A stretch of DNA of 64,000 nt. Origin: an uncultured Pelagibacteraceae bacterium. Lineage in GTDB: Bacteria; Pseudomonadota; Alphaproteobacteria; Pelagibacterales; Pelagibacteraceae. Below are positions 31,723 to 39,601 of this stretch, in pieces. Position 1 is the first letter of the stretch; each line of letters starts with the position of its first letter. Under the pieces are notes generated by a model. The model searched no databases and had not been told where the DNA came from. It saw only the letters and a program-made list of their open reading frames with translations. A program made the translations under genes and the position numbers. The stretch covers positions 62,001 to 126,000 of the forward strand of contig CACDWM010000003.1 in NCBI GenBank assembly GCA_902556505.1, read 5' to 3'.

Positions 31723-32622
31723 ATGGATCTCCCTGTTGTTAATCATGAGGATTATTTTGCCAAAATTGGCGATGATCATAAATTTCCAATTAATAAATTT
31801 GGAGAGTTAGCAAACTACTTAACTCAAAACAAGATAGTAAGTAAATTTCATAAACCTTCAGCCTGTTCATTTGAAACATTAAGCTACGCACATTCAAAAA
31901 ATTATATATTGGATATTAAAAATAAAACTTTAAGCAAAGAAGGAGTAAAAAAAATTGGATTTCCACTTGTAGATAGTGTTGTGCAAAGATCCTTAGTTGC
32001 TACAGGCGGAACTGTTCTCGCATCTAAACTTGCAATAAATTATGGTATTTCATGTAATACAGCAGGAGGTAGTCACCACGCAAGTTATGACGGAGGTGCA
32101 GGTTATTGTGTGTTTAATGATGTTGCAGTTGCAGCACATTATTTACTTAATAGAGGTCTAGCAAATAGAATTTTGATTGTTGATCTAGATGTTCATCAAG
32201 GTAATGGCAATTCAGAAATCTTTAGAGACAACAGAAGTGTTTTTACATTCAGCATGCATTCCAAAACTAATTATCCTGCTAAAAAATCAAATAGTGATTT
32301 AGATGTAGAACTTGAGGATAACTTAGAAGATGACGCTTATATCAAAACACTTAAACATTATTTAAAAGAGCTAAATCAAGAAAATTTTGATTTTATTTTT
32401 TATATAGCAGGTGTTGATATTCATTTTAATGATAGATTGGGTAAATTAAAAATCTCAGACGAGGGAATAAAACTTAGAGATGAGCTTGTGGTAGAAAACT
32501 TTTTTTCTAGACGGATACCATTTTGTGGAGTTTTGGGTGGTGGTTACAACAAGGATTTCAACAAACTTGTTGAATTACATTCAATGTTACATCAATCTTG
32601 TGCTAAATATATAGGATCATGA
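31723..32622 (+). CDS. Histone deacetylase-like / acetylpolyamine amidohydrolase family protein
   Basis: Zinc hydrolase of the HDAC fold; bacterial members deacetylate polyamines or other small acetylated amines. The tandem histidines are in GGSHHASYDGGAGYCVFND (near residue 121), the zinc-binding Asp/His in DLDVHQGNGN (near residue 150), and the GGGY glycine-rich loop in GVLGGGYNKDF near the C terminus. The start is the ATG at 31723 (299 residues, MDLPVVNHEDYF); an in-frame ATG at 31684 lies inside the upstream gene. Short HDAC-like proteins of this length are widespread in marine bacteria. It overlaps msrB by 4 bases. Confidence 0.88.
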   Translation: MDLPVVNHEDYFAKIGDDHKFPINKFGELANYLTQNKIVSKFHKPSACSFETLSYAHSKNYILDIKNKTLSKEGVKKIGFPLVDSVVQRSLVATGGTVLASKLAINYGISCNTAGGSHHASYDGGAGYCVFNDVAVAAHYLLNRGLANRILIVDLDVHQGNGNSEIFRDNRSVFTFSMHSKTNYPAKKSNSDLDVELEDNLEDDAYIKTLKHYLKELNQENFDFIFYIAGVDIHFNDRLGKLKISDEGIKLRDELVVENFFSRRIPFCGVLGGGYNKDFNKLVELHSMLHQSCAKYIGS

Positions 32623-32993
32623 CAAAAAAAATAAATCCAAATTTAACTGCAGAACAAAAATTAATTTTATTCGAAGAGGGGACTGAGCGTGCAGGATCAA
32701 GTGAGTTAAATCATGAAAAAAGAGAAGGAAGTTTTCATTGTGCAAATTGTGGAGAAAAATTATTTGACTCGAAAACGAAATATGAGAGTGGATCAGGTTG
32801 GCCTTCTTTTTATGAGTCTCTACCAGATGTGTTTGAAACAAAAATAGATCATTATTTAGGTTACGCAAGAACTGAATATCATTGTAAAAATTGTGGTGGA
32901 CATCATGGCCATATATTTGAAGATGGTCCTAAACCAACCGGAAAGAGATTTTGCAATAACGGGGTATGTTTAGTTTTTAAACCAAAGAGCTAA
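32619..32993 (+). CDS. msrB: Peptide-methionine (R)-S-oxide reductase MsrB
   Basis: Repairs methionine-R-sulfoxide in proteins. The 124-residue chain has both structural zinc CxxC pairs (FHCANCGEKLF near residue 43 and YHCKNCGGHHGHIFEDGP near residue 88) and the active-site segment GKRFCNNGVCLVF near the C terminus with the catalytic cysteine in RFC. Length is slightly below the 130-140 typical of stand-alone MsrB. It lies inside the six-gene run with ATGA overlap upstream and 5 bases downstream, so it is co-transcribed with apparently unrelated metabolic genes. Confidence 0.95.
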   Translation: MTKKINPNLTAEQKLILFEEGTERAGSSELNHEKREGSFHCANCGEKLFDSKTKYESGSGWPSFYESLPDVFETKIDHYLGYARTEYHCKNCGGHHGHIFEDGPKPTGKRFCNNGVCLVFKPKS

Positions 32994-32998
32994 ATTTA

Positions 32999-34231
32999 AT
33001 GTTTGAAGATATTGATATAAAGGCAATAAAAAAAGAATTAAGAAATTTTTCAAAAAATTACATAGAAAATTTTAATAAAATAGAAAAATTTATAAAATCT
33101 GAAATAGATGAAATTTTAACTCTAAAAAAAAAGAATAAATCTATAATTCCTGAGATAAGTTTTAATCAGATAGATCAGGAAAATATTCAAGAAATAAGCA
33201 ATATTAAAAAAAGAGGCTGTGTAATTATCCGTGATGTTTTTGATGACAAAATGATACAGAATTTGAATGAGAAATTAGAGAAATACATCGATGAAAATAA
33301 TTATTATGAGGATCAAAAAAAAAAATCTAATTTAGATAAATATTTTAGTGACTTACAGTCTGCAAAACCTCAAATTTATGGTCTTTATTGGTCAAGAGCA
33401 CAGATTGAAATTAGACACTCAGAGCAAATGGCTAAAGTAAAAAAATGGCTAAATAATCTTTGGATTTATGAAAACTCTGAATATAAAGTTTTTGATCCAA
33501 ATAAAGAATTATCTTATGCAGATAGAGTAAGAAGAAGAGAGCCAGGGGATGATACTTTGGGACTTTCTCCTCATTGTGATGCTGGATCAATTGAAAGATG
33601 GACTGATAGTTATTATCAAAAAATTTATAGAGATATTTTTTCTGACAACTTTGAAAAATATAATCCATTTGATGCAAAGTATAGAGATAGAACAATAGAA
33701 TTCGAGTCTCCTGCGGTTGCACATGTATTTAGAACATTTCAAGGATGGACTGCTTTAACAGAGCAAGGACCAAGTGATGGAACTTTACAATTAATACCTA
33801 TTGCTAAAGGAATTGCTTATGTTTTGACCAGAGCATTACTAGATGATGTTGAAGAAAATGAATTGTGTGGATCAAAACTTGGTAGAGCTTTATCAGTAAA
33901 CAAAGATTATCATTCATTACTGTTAAAAGGTTTAGTTTCAATTCCAAAAATGAAACCAGGTGACACTGTTTGGTGGCATCCAGACGTTGTTCATGCCGTT
34001 GAAGACAAACATTCAGGAAAAAATTATTCAAATGTTGTTTACGTTGGTGCAACACCATATTGTAAAAAAAATTTGGATTATACAGTAAAACAGTCAAAAA
34101 AATTTTTAGAAGGAAAGAGTCCACCAGATTTTGCAGCTGAAGATTATGAAATTAAATATAAAGATAGAGTTAAACTAAAAGATTTAAGCACTTTAGCTAA
34201 GAAACAATTAGCTTTAGAGGAATGGAATTAA
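32999..34231 (+). CDS. DUF1479 family protein (YbiU-like putative Fe(II)/2OG dioxygenase)
   Basis: A 410-residue protein that I assign to DUF1479 (E. coli YbiU). An iron-binding HxD is visible in LSPHCDAGSIERW near residue 195 and a distal histidine in WWHPDVVHAVEDKHSG near residue 330, which fits a cupin/2-oxoglutarate oxygenase fold. No reaction is established for the family as far as I know. The first 60 residues are a lysine-rich helical region. It is the last gene of the run starting at the DadA-like gene, and its stop overlaps the convergent grxC gene by 4 bases. Confidence 0.85.
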   Translation: MFEDIDIKAIKKELRNFSKNYIENFNKIEKFIKSEIDEILTLKKKNKSIIPEISFNQIDQENIQEISNIKKRGCVIIRDVFDDKMIQNLNEKLEKYIDENNYYEDQKKKSNLDKYFSDLQSAKPQIYGLYWSRAQIEIRHSEQMAKVKKWLNNLWIYENSEYKVFDPNKELSYADRVRRREPGDDTLGLSPHCDAGSIERWTDSYYQKIYRDIFSDNFEKYNPFDAKYRDRTIEFESPAVAHVFRTFQGWTALTEQGPSDGTLQLIPIAKGIAYVLTRALLDDVEENELCGSKLGRALSVNKDYHSLLLKGLVSIPKMKPGDTVWWHPDVVHAVEDKHSGKNYSNVVYVGATPYCKKNLDYTVKQSKKFLEGKSPPDFAAEDYEIKYKDRVKLKDLSTLAKKQLALEEWN

Positions 34232-34485
34232 TTATTTAAAAGATCTTGAAGTTTATTTTCTTTTTCTAATGCTCTTACTTCATCATAACCACCAATATGC
34301 TGGTCATCAAAAAAAATTTGTGGAATAGTTCTTTTTCCATTAGCTTTTTTAATCATTTCATCCATTGCTCCATCAACTTTTGAAATATCAATTTCATTAT
34401 AAGGCGCATTATTTCTGGCTAATAATCTTTTTGCAGCCTCACAATAATTACATAGCGGACCTGTATACATGGTAATTTTTTTCAT
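34228..34485 (-). CDS. grxC: Glutaredoxin 3
   Basis: Small dithiol glutaredoxin reducing disulfides and glutathione mixed disulfides in the cytoplasm. The 85 residues show the thioredoxin-fold signatures: active site GPLCNYCEAAKRLL at about residues 9-22, the TIPQIFFDDQHIGGYDE block with cis-proline near residue 55, and the C-terminal helix. The active site is CNYC rather than the common CPYC; asparagine in the second position is an allowed variation but should shift the redox potential. It lies 3 bases downstream of the TIGR03643 gene on the same strand. Confidence 0.94.
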   Translation of the reverse strand: MKKITMYTGPLCNYCEAAKRLLARNNAPYNEIDISKVDGAMDEMIKKANGKRTIPQIFFDDQHIGGYDEVRALEKENKLQDLLNN

Positions 34486-34488
34486 AAA

Positions 34489-34785
34489 CTATAGATAGTC
34501 ACCTTTCTTAATTTTACTAGCTATTTCTTTTCTAGAATATTCAAATTTTTTTCGATGTTTTATACTTTTTTGGTTTACTCTTTTTCTCCATAACCTGAAA
34601 GATGATGGTTTTAGAGATCTTCGCATAATTTTAATTACATCAGACTCTTTCTTTCCTGTTTTTTTTTCAATTTCCTCGAAAGTGATCCTATCTGCCCAGG
34701 CTGCCCAAATGATCCAATCCGGATCGTCCATTTTGGGCTCTGGATTTTTGACTCTGGTAATTGGCCTGTGACCTTTTTTTTTCAT
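34489..34785 (-). CDS. TIGR03643 / DUF2805 family protein
   Basis: A basic 98-residue protein with the family core DPDWIIWAAWADRITFEEIE, then KKESDVIKIMRRSLKPSSFRLWRKRVN. The middle looks like a helix-turn-helix (ITFEEIEKKTGKKESDVIKIMRR), suggesting nucleic-acid binding, but the family has no established role that I know of. It precedes grxC by 3 bases on the minus strand, a pair likely to be co-transcribed. The upstream region is shared with the divergent LysE leader. Confidence 0.83.
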   Translation of the reverse strand: MKKKGHRPITRVKNPEPKMDDPDWIIWAAWADRITFEEIEKKTGKKESDVIKIMRRSLKPSSFRLWRKRVNQKSIKHRKKFEYSRKEIASKIKKGDYL

Positions 34786-34833
34786 AAATCCTTTATATTT
34801 GAAAAAAATATTTAATGCATTTTTTTTAGCCTC

Positions 34834-34842
34834 TGATATTAT
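34834..34842 (+). promoter_or_regulatory. Extended -10 element upstream of the hairpin RNA
   Basis: TGATATTAT fits the extended -10 form TGnTATTAT; no convincing -35 is seen. The expected start about 7 bases downstream falls at 34848-34850, exactly where the left arm of the hairpin RNA begins. Confidence 0.42.
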
Positions 34843-34847
34843 GTATT

Positions 34848-34902
34848 AGATAGTCCTTCTTAGCCATCTTTAGCTCCCGGTTTTTAAGGACTATCTTTTT
34901 TT
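34848..34902 (+). ncRNA. Short terminator-like RNA or leader directly in front of the LysE gene
   Basis: AGATAGTCCTT (34848-34858) and AAGGACTATCT (34886-34896) form a perfect 11-base stem around a 27-base loop, followed by a run of seven T (34896-34902) that ends at the ATG of the LysE gene. The stem plus T run has the form of an intrinsic terminator on the plus strand. With the -10 just upstream, the whole transcript would be about 55 nt with its two ends paired. It is either a small RNA or a leader controlling LysE. The loop contains TAGCTCCCGG, whose CUCCC could pair with ribosome-binding sites. I do not recognise a known riboswitch class. Confidence 0.6.
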
Positions 34903-35517
34903 ATGCTCCCCCTAGATTTTATACTTTATCTACAGATAATTATTTTTTTATTTATTACACCCGGAACTCCCAGGATTGTAATTATCTCTTATTCAATGAA
35001 TTATGGAGTCGGAAAATGTATATGGTCTGCTTTAGGTGATGTTACAGCAAATTTAATTCAAGCAACTTTAGTTATTTTTGTCATTGGATCTTTTTTTTCA
35101 GAGAACTCAATGATACTTAATGCGTTTAAATGGATCGGAATAATTTATTTATTATATTTAGCTTATGATATTTATAAATCTCGACCAAAAAGTATTTCAA
35201 GCGATGGAGAAATAGAAAAAAGTAACTTATCTTTTTTTAGAGATGGTTTTTTAGTTGCTGGCACAAGTCCTAAGGCTTGGATGTTTTTTCCTTTTATTTT
35301 TCCTCAATTTATTGACTTTAATTCTAATTTAGTGTTTCAGTTTGTAATTTTAATTACAACTTACATAGTTTTAGATTTTTTATCTTTGATTGGCTATGCA
35401 ATGCTCGCACAAAAATTAATAAAGTGGATAACTGCTAATCCAAAAACAATTAATACAATTTCTGCGAGTGTTTTAGTAATTATTGCCGCAATAATTGTTG
35501 TAACTCAACAATATTAA
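34903..35517 (+). CDS. LysE/RhtB-family amino-acid exporter
   Basis: Six-helix inner-membrane exporter of about 204 residues. The N terminus shows the family pattern with a glycine/proline kink (LFITPGTPRIVIISYSMNYGVGK, where LysE/RhtB proteins have PGP), and SPKAWMFFPFIFPQFI near residue 124 is the second hallmark. Members export lysine, homoserine, threonine or related amino acids. The ATG comes directly after a hairpin and T tract, with no room for a ribosome-binding site outside them, which suggests its translation or transcription is controlled by that structure. Confidence 0.88.
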   Translation: MLPLDFILYLQIIIFLFITPGTPRIVIISYSMNYGVGKCIWSALGDVTANLIQATLVIFVIGSFFSENSMILNAFKWIGIIYLLYLAYDIYKSRPKSISSDGEIEKSNLSFFRDGFLVAGTSPKAWMFFPFIFPQFIDFNSNLVFQFVILITTYIVLDFLSLIGYAMLAQKLIKWITANPKTINTISASVLVIIAAIIVVTQQY

Positions 35518-35540
35518 TTAGATTTGGCCTTTATTGCCAC

Positions 35541-35569
35541 TTGCATAAAATAAAATTTCTTTATTTAAT
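35541..35569 (+). promoter_or_regulatory. Candidate sigma-70 promoter for the first Liv operon
   Basis: TTGCAT (35541-35546), a 17-base spacer and TTTAAT (35564-35569) lie in the 86-base gap after the LysE gene. A start near 35576 would give a 28-base leader that includes the AGAGGA ribosome-binding site before the binding-protein ATG. Confidence 0.42.
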
Positions 35570-35603
35570 CATTACATAATTAATTAATTAAAGAGGAAAT
35601 AAA

Positions 35604-36842
35604 ATGAGATTAAATAAAATAATTTTAAGTTTTGTTTCTGCATTAGTAATTTTATTCTCAACTTCAGTTGCATCATTTGCAAAAGTTGTTGGTGATAAAA
35701 TTATTTTAGGTGCTGCAATTTCCTTAACTGGTAAATACTCATCTAATGGTGTTCATACTCAAAATGGTTATAACATGGCCGTTGATAGAATTAACAGCAT
35801 GGGTGGTGTTAAAGTTGGTGGAAAAACTTATAAGTTTGATATTATTTATTACGATGATGAGTCAAACCCTAAGAGAGCTGCACAGCTTGCAGAAAGATTA
35901 ATTTCACAAGATGGTGTTGAGTTTATGCTTGGCCCTTATAGTTCTGGTTTAACTAAAGCGATTGCGCCAGTGACTGAAAAATATGGTGTTCCAATGGTTG
36001 AAGCAAATGGTGCATCTAGATCTTTGTTTACAAAAGGTTACAAATATCTATTTGCTGTATTAGCTCCAGCTAATTTGTATCTTGATGTTGCTATTGAAAC
36101 AGCGGTTGAGTTAAATGGTGGAAAACCAGTAAGAATTGCACAGGCGTTTGAACAAGATGCATTCTCACAGGACGTTAGATTAGGTATTTTAGATGCCGCT
36201 GAAAGAACTGGTTCTAAAATCATAATCGACGATAAATTACCTAAAGAGCTAAATGATATGGCTGCTACTTTGGTTAAAGTAAAACAAATGAAACCAGATG
36301 TACTTGTTGTATCAGGTCACACAAAAGGTGCGTTAACTGCGATCAGACAAATTGCTGAAATGAAAGTTGATGTTCCTATGTTGGCTATGACTCACTGTGA
36401 TGCTGCTAAGCTATCTAAACAGCATGGTAAAAATTCACAGTATGCACTTTGTGCTTCTCAATGGCACAAGTCACTAACTTATAAAGATGATTTCTTTAAA
36501 GATGGTATGACTTATGCTGCAGACTTTGAGAAAGAGTTTGGATATGATCCACCTTACCAATCTGCTGAATCTTCAGCTGCTTTATTGGTATTCAAAGATG
36601 CATTTGAAAGAGCAAATTCTTTCGATCAAAAGAAAGTAAGAGATGCTCTTGCAGCTACGAATATGCAAACATTCTATGGAAATATTAAATTTGCACCTGG
36701 TGGTCAGAACGTTGACAAACCAATGGTACTTTTCCAAGTAATGTGTGATGCTTCAGGAAGTTGTGAAAACAAAGTTGTTGCTCCATTAAAATGGGCATCA
36801 GCTAAGTTGATACATCCAATTCCTAAGTGGTCAGAAAGATAA
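35604..36842 (+). CDS. livJ: Branched-chain-type amino-acid ABC transporter substrate-binding protein
   Basis: Periplasmic receptor of the Peripla_BP_6 (LivJ/LivK) family, 412 residues. A signal peptide is evident (hydrophobic core about residues 8-20, cleavage near SVASFA). The mature start ILGAAISLTGKYSSNGVHTQNGYNMAV and GPYSSGLTKAIAPVTEKYGVPMVEANGAS match the family's ligand-binding cleft region. A clean AGAGGA ribosome-binding site precedes it. A strong terminator separates it from the permease genes, the usual arrangement for making excess binding protein. The ligand could be branched-chain amino acids, other amino acids, amides or urea-like compounds. Confidence 0.92.
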   Translation: MRLNKIILSFVSALVILFSTSVASFAKVVGDKIILGAAISLTGKYSSNGVHTQNGYNMAVDRINSMGGVKVGGKTYKFDIIYYDDESNPKRAAQLAERLISQDGVEFMLGPYSSGLTKAIAPVTEKYGVPMVEANGASRSLFTKGYKYLFAVLAPANLYLDVAIETAVELNGGKPVRIAQAFEQDAFSQDVRLGILDAAERTGSKIIIDDKLPKELNDMAATLVKVKQMKPDVLVVSGHTKGALTAIRQIAEMKVDVPMLAMTHCDAAKLSKQHGKNSQYALCASQWHKSLTYKDDFFKDGMTYAADFEKEFGYDPPYQSAESSAALLVFKDAFERANSFDQKKVRDALAATNMQTFYGNIKFAPGGQNVDKPMVLFQVMCDASGSCENKVVAPLKWASAKLIHPIPKWSER

Positions 36843-36853
36843 AATAAAATACT

Positions 36854-36884
36854 AAAGCCCCCTAGTCATAGGGGGCTTTTTTTT
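36854..36884 (+). terminator. Intrinsic terminator after the binding-protein gene
   Basis: AAAGCCCCCTA and TAGGGGGCTTT form an 11-base stem with a GTCA loop followed by a run of eight T. This GC core is conspicuous in an AT-rich region. It should stop most transcripts after the binding-protein gene and let only some continue into the permease and ATPase genes. Confidence 0.9.
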
Positions 36885-36906
36885 ATATAACCCAAAAATA
36901 CTTTTT

Positions 36907-37800
36907 ATGGATTTTCTTGTATTTCAATATCCTATGATAACTCTTCAAGCTTGCTTGGATGGTATTTTGCTAGGAGTTTTGTTTGCATTGATTGCATATG
37001 GAATGGCACTTCAATGGGGTGTGATGAATATAATTAACATTGCACAAGGAGATCTTGTAATTTTAGGAGGATACATTGCATACTTTATGTATCTCTATGG
37101 TATTCATCCAGCATGGGGAGTTATTGTTGCGCCAGTAATAATGTACTTTGTTGGTATAGCGATTTACAAACTCGTAATTAATAAAGTAGTAGATAGAGAT
37201 CTATTTATCTCTATTTTAGCTACTTTTGGAATAAGTATTCTTTTCATGCAATTAATGAATTTTGCATTTGGTGCAGACGTTGTACTTGCAAATTCTGGTT
37301 ATGGAACAACTATGTTGTTTGATAATAATGTTGTGTTACCAAATTCAAAGATATTTTCAGCGTTTATTAGCATTGTATTTGCAGTTTGTTTGGTTATTTA
37401 TATGAAAAAATCAAAGCTAGGACGTGCAATTAGAGCTACAGCTCAAAATGCAAGAGCTGCAAAGATTTTAGGTGTTAATACAGAAAAAGTTTATGCCGCA
37501 ACATTTGGAATAAATGCTGCTCTTTGTGGTGTTGCCGGTGCTTTGATATCTATAACTTTCACAATTCATCCTTACATGGGATTGCCCTACACAATCAGAT
37601 CTTTCATGATCGTGATTGTTGCAGGATTAGGAAACTTACCTGGAGTAGCAATGTCGGGAATGGGATTAGGAGTATTTGAAGAATTTGCAGATTATATACT
37701 AGGTACAGAATTTAGAATTGGTTCAGTATTTTTATTATTAGTATTAATCCTTGTTTATAGAAGGTTTAAACTTTCAAGAAAGAGAGAATATTTAAAATAA
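36907..37800 (+). CDS. livH: Branched-chain-type amino-acid ABC permease, LivH type
   Basis: Membrane subunit of the first Liv system, 297 residues with about eight helices. The LivH pattern is seen in GVLFALIAYGMALQWGVMNIINIAQGD near residue 22 and the cytoplasmic coupling loop GRAIRATAQNARAAKILGVNTEKVYA near residue 175, with GAGLGNLPGVAMSG-like glycine-rich segment IVAGLGNLPGVAM. It is the first gene behind the terminator and is followed 14 bases later by livM. Confidence 0.94.
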   Translation: MDFLVFQYPMITLQACLDGILLGVLFALIAYGMALQWGVMNIINIAQGDLVILGGYIAYFMYLYGIHPAWGVIVAPVIMYFVGIAIYKLVINKVVDRDLFISILATFGISILFMQLMNFAFGADVVLANSGYGTTMLFDNNVVLPNSKIFSAFISIVFAVCLVIYMKKSKLGRAIRATAQNARAAKILGVNTEKVYAATFGINAALCGVAGALISITFTIHPYMGLPYTIRSFMIVIVAGLGNLPGVAMSGMGLGVFEEFADYILGTEFRIGSVFLLLVLILVYRRFKLSRKREYLK

Positions 37801-37814
37801 TATTGAGATGAAAA

Positions 37815-38864
37815 ATGAATAAGAATTTTATTTTATATGCAGCAATATTAATATTTGGATTAGCTGCCCCTTTTTTATTTCCAGCATTTAAAGTTCAGCT
37901 ATCAATCCTTTGTGTTTTAATAGTTCTTGCTACTACTTGGAACATCCAAGGTGGGGAGATGGGCTATAATTCATTTGGAAATATATTATTTTATGGATTA
38001 GGAATGTACCTTTGCGCTTCTGTTCAAGTTGGAATGTTTTTTCCATTAGCTGAATGGACGGAGAGTGGAGGGGAAAAAACATTTGTTCATACTCCAACAC
38101 AGTTTTTTCAAGGTATGGCAGTTGGACTAGTTGTAGCTGCTGTAGTTCCAACTATTGTAGCTGGTTTAATAGGATATTCTATTCTTGGACTTAGAGGACA
38201 TTATTTTGCAATTTGTACATTAGGTTTAGGTGTAGCTGCGGGTGAAATTTCTGGTGGAATAGAAATTATTGGAGCAGGTCAAGGCTTTACTACACCACCT
38301 TTTCCAAATGTTGGTAGCTTAGAAGCAAGGGGAGAGTTTTTCTATTTTTTAAGCTTTTTCACATTAGTGCTCACATTCATTGCTGTTCGTTCAATCTATT
38401 CTACAAGATTTAAATTAATTCTTAATGCTATCAGAGACAATGAAGATAAAGCTGAAGCAATGGGTATTGAAACAATGAAGTATAAAATTATTGGTTGGAT
38501 GATCTCAGCTTTCTTTTGTGGATTAGCCGGTGGAATAATGGGAGGATTAGTTGGCTATATAGACTCTACAGACGTTGCTTTTGATGGAAGAGAGATGGGT
38601 GTATTCATGGTATTGATGGCAATACTTGGAGGAAAGGGAACACTTTGGGGTCCAATTATTGGTGCAACTATATTCCATATATTTAAAGAAGGTTTTTGGA
38701 CATTCTTTTTAGGTTGGCAGTATGTTGCTCTTGGAGTTTTGATTGTAGTAATTGTAATTTATTTCCCAGAAGGAATTATGGGATGGTTAAGAGAAAAATA
38801 TCCAGAACGTTTCGGTGAAGTAGTTGATGAAAAAGATCGTAAAGCACAGGTAGAACTTAAATGA
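37815..38864 (+). CDS. livM: Branched-chain-type amino-acid ABC permease, LivM type
   Basis: Second membrane subunit of the first Liv system, 349 residues, about nine helices. The LivM coupling loop is LILNAIRDNEDKAEAMGIETMKYKIIGW near residue 203, and MAILGGKGTLWGPIIGA is the conserved C-terminal block. A periplasmic insertion of about 25 residues (PLAEWTESGGEKTFVHTP) follows the third helix. It overlaps the next gene by 4 bases (ATGA). Confidence 0.94.
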   Translation: MNKNFILYAAILIFGLAAPFLFPAFKVQLSILCVLIVLATTWNIQGGEMGYNSFGNILFYGLGMYLCASVQVGMFFPLAEWTESGGEKTFVHTPTQFFQGMAVGLVVAAVVPTIVAGLIGYSILGLRGHYFAICTLGLGVAAGEISGGIEIIGAGQGFTTPPFPNVGSLEARGEFFYFLSFFTLVLTFIAVRSIYSTRFKLILNAIRDNEDKAEAMGIETMKYKIIGWMISAFFCGLAGGIMGGLVGYIDSTDVAFDGREMGVFMVLMAILGGKGTLWGPIIGATIFHIFKEGFWTFFLGWQYVALGVLIVVIVIYFPEGIMGWLREKYPERFGEVVDEKDRKAQVELK

Positions 38865-39601
38865 GTATTTTAGAAGTAAGCAATGTAAGCAAATCATTTG
38901 GTGGTGTTAAAGCTAATGTCGACATCTCAATGAATGTTGAAAAAGGTAAGATAGTAGGATTAATTGGGCCAAATGGTTCAGGCAAAACTACATTGTTTAA
39001 TTCAATTGTAGGGACTTACCCAATAGATAATGGATCTATTAAATTTAATGGTAAAGAAGTTTCTGAGTTACCAGTCCCAGTTATTGCTAAGCTAGGACTG
39101 CTAAGAACGTTTCAACAAACTAGAATTTATGGAAAACTTAATTGCATAGAAAATATGCTCATTAGTCACAAAGGTAGTGATGCAAATTTAATGAAAATAT
39201 TTTCTAAAATTCCAAAAGAATTAACTGAAAAAGCAGAAAATCTATTAAATTTTGTAGGATTATATCAAAAAAGAAAGCTAAGAGCAGGTGATCTATCATT
39301 TGGCCAGCAAAAATTATTAGAACTCGCAATGGCATTGATGAATGAACCAGAGATGTTACTGCTAGATGAGCCTACAGCTGGAATTAATCCGACACTGATA
39401 AATGGTATTATTGATAGATTAATTAAAGTTAATCAAGATTTTGGGATTACTCTTTTGGTTATTGAACACAATATGAGAGTGATTATGCAACTAGCAGAAA
39501 ATATTTTTTGTTTAGCTCATGGTAAAATGTTAGCCAATGGATCGCCAGATGAAATTAAAAATGATAAACGTGTAATTGACGCGTATTTGGGAGCTCAATA
39601 A
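38861..39601 (+). CDS. livG: Branched-chain-type amino-acid ABC ATPase, LivG type
   Basis: Nucleotide-binding subunit of the first Liv system, 246 residues. Walker A GPNGSGKTT is at about residues 36-44. The signature is LSFGQQK, where glycine at the third position is replaced by phenylalanine as in some LivG proteins. Walker B is LLLDEPTAG, and the LivG-specific FQQTRIYGKLNCIENML Q-loop region is present. It couples to livM through ATGA and to livF through TAATG. Confidence 0.94.
   Translation: MSILEVSNVSKSFGGVKANVDISMNVEKGKIVGLIGPNGSGKTTLFNSIVGTYPIDNGSIKFNGKEVSELPVPVIAKLGLLRTFQQTRIYGKLNCIENMLISHKGSDANLMKIFSKIPKELTEKAENLLNFVGLYQKRKLRAGDLSFGQQKLLELAMALMNEPEMLLLDEPTAGINPTLINGIIDRLIKVNQDFGITLLVIEHNMRVIMQLAENIFCLAHGKMLANGSPDEIKNDKRVIDAYLGAQ

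Noticed and set aside
35521..35545. Terminator after the LysE gene (GGC/GCC around CTTTATT)
   Set aside because: Only three base pairs and no T tract; not a credible stem.
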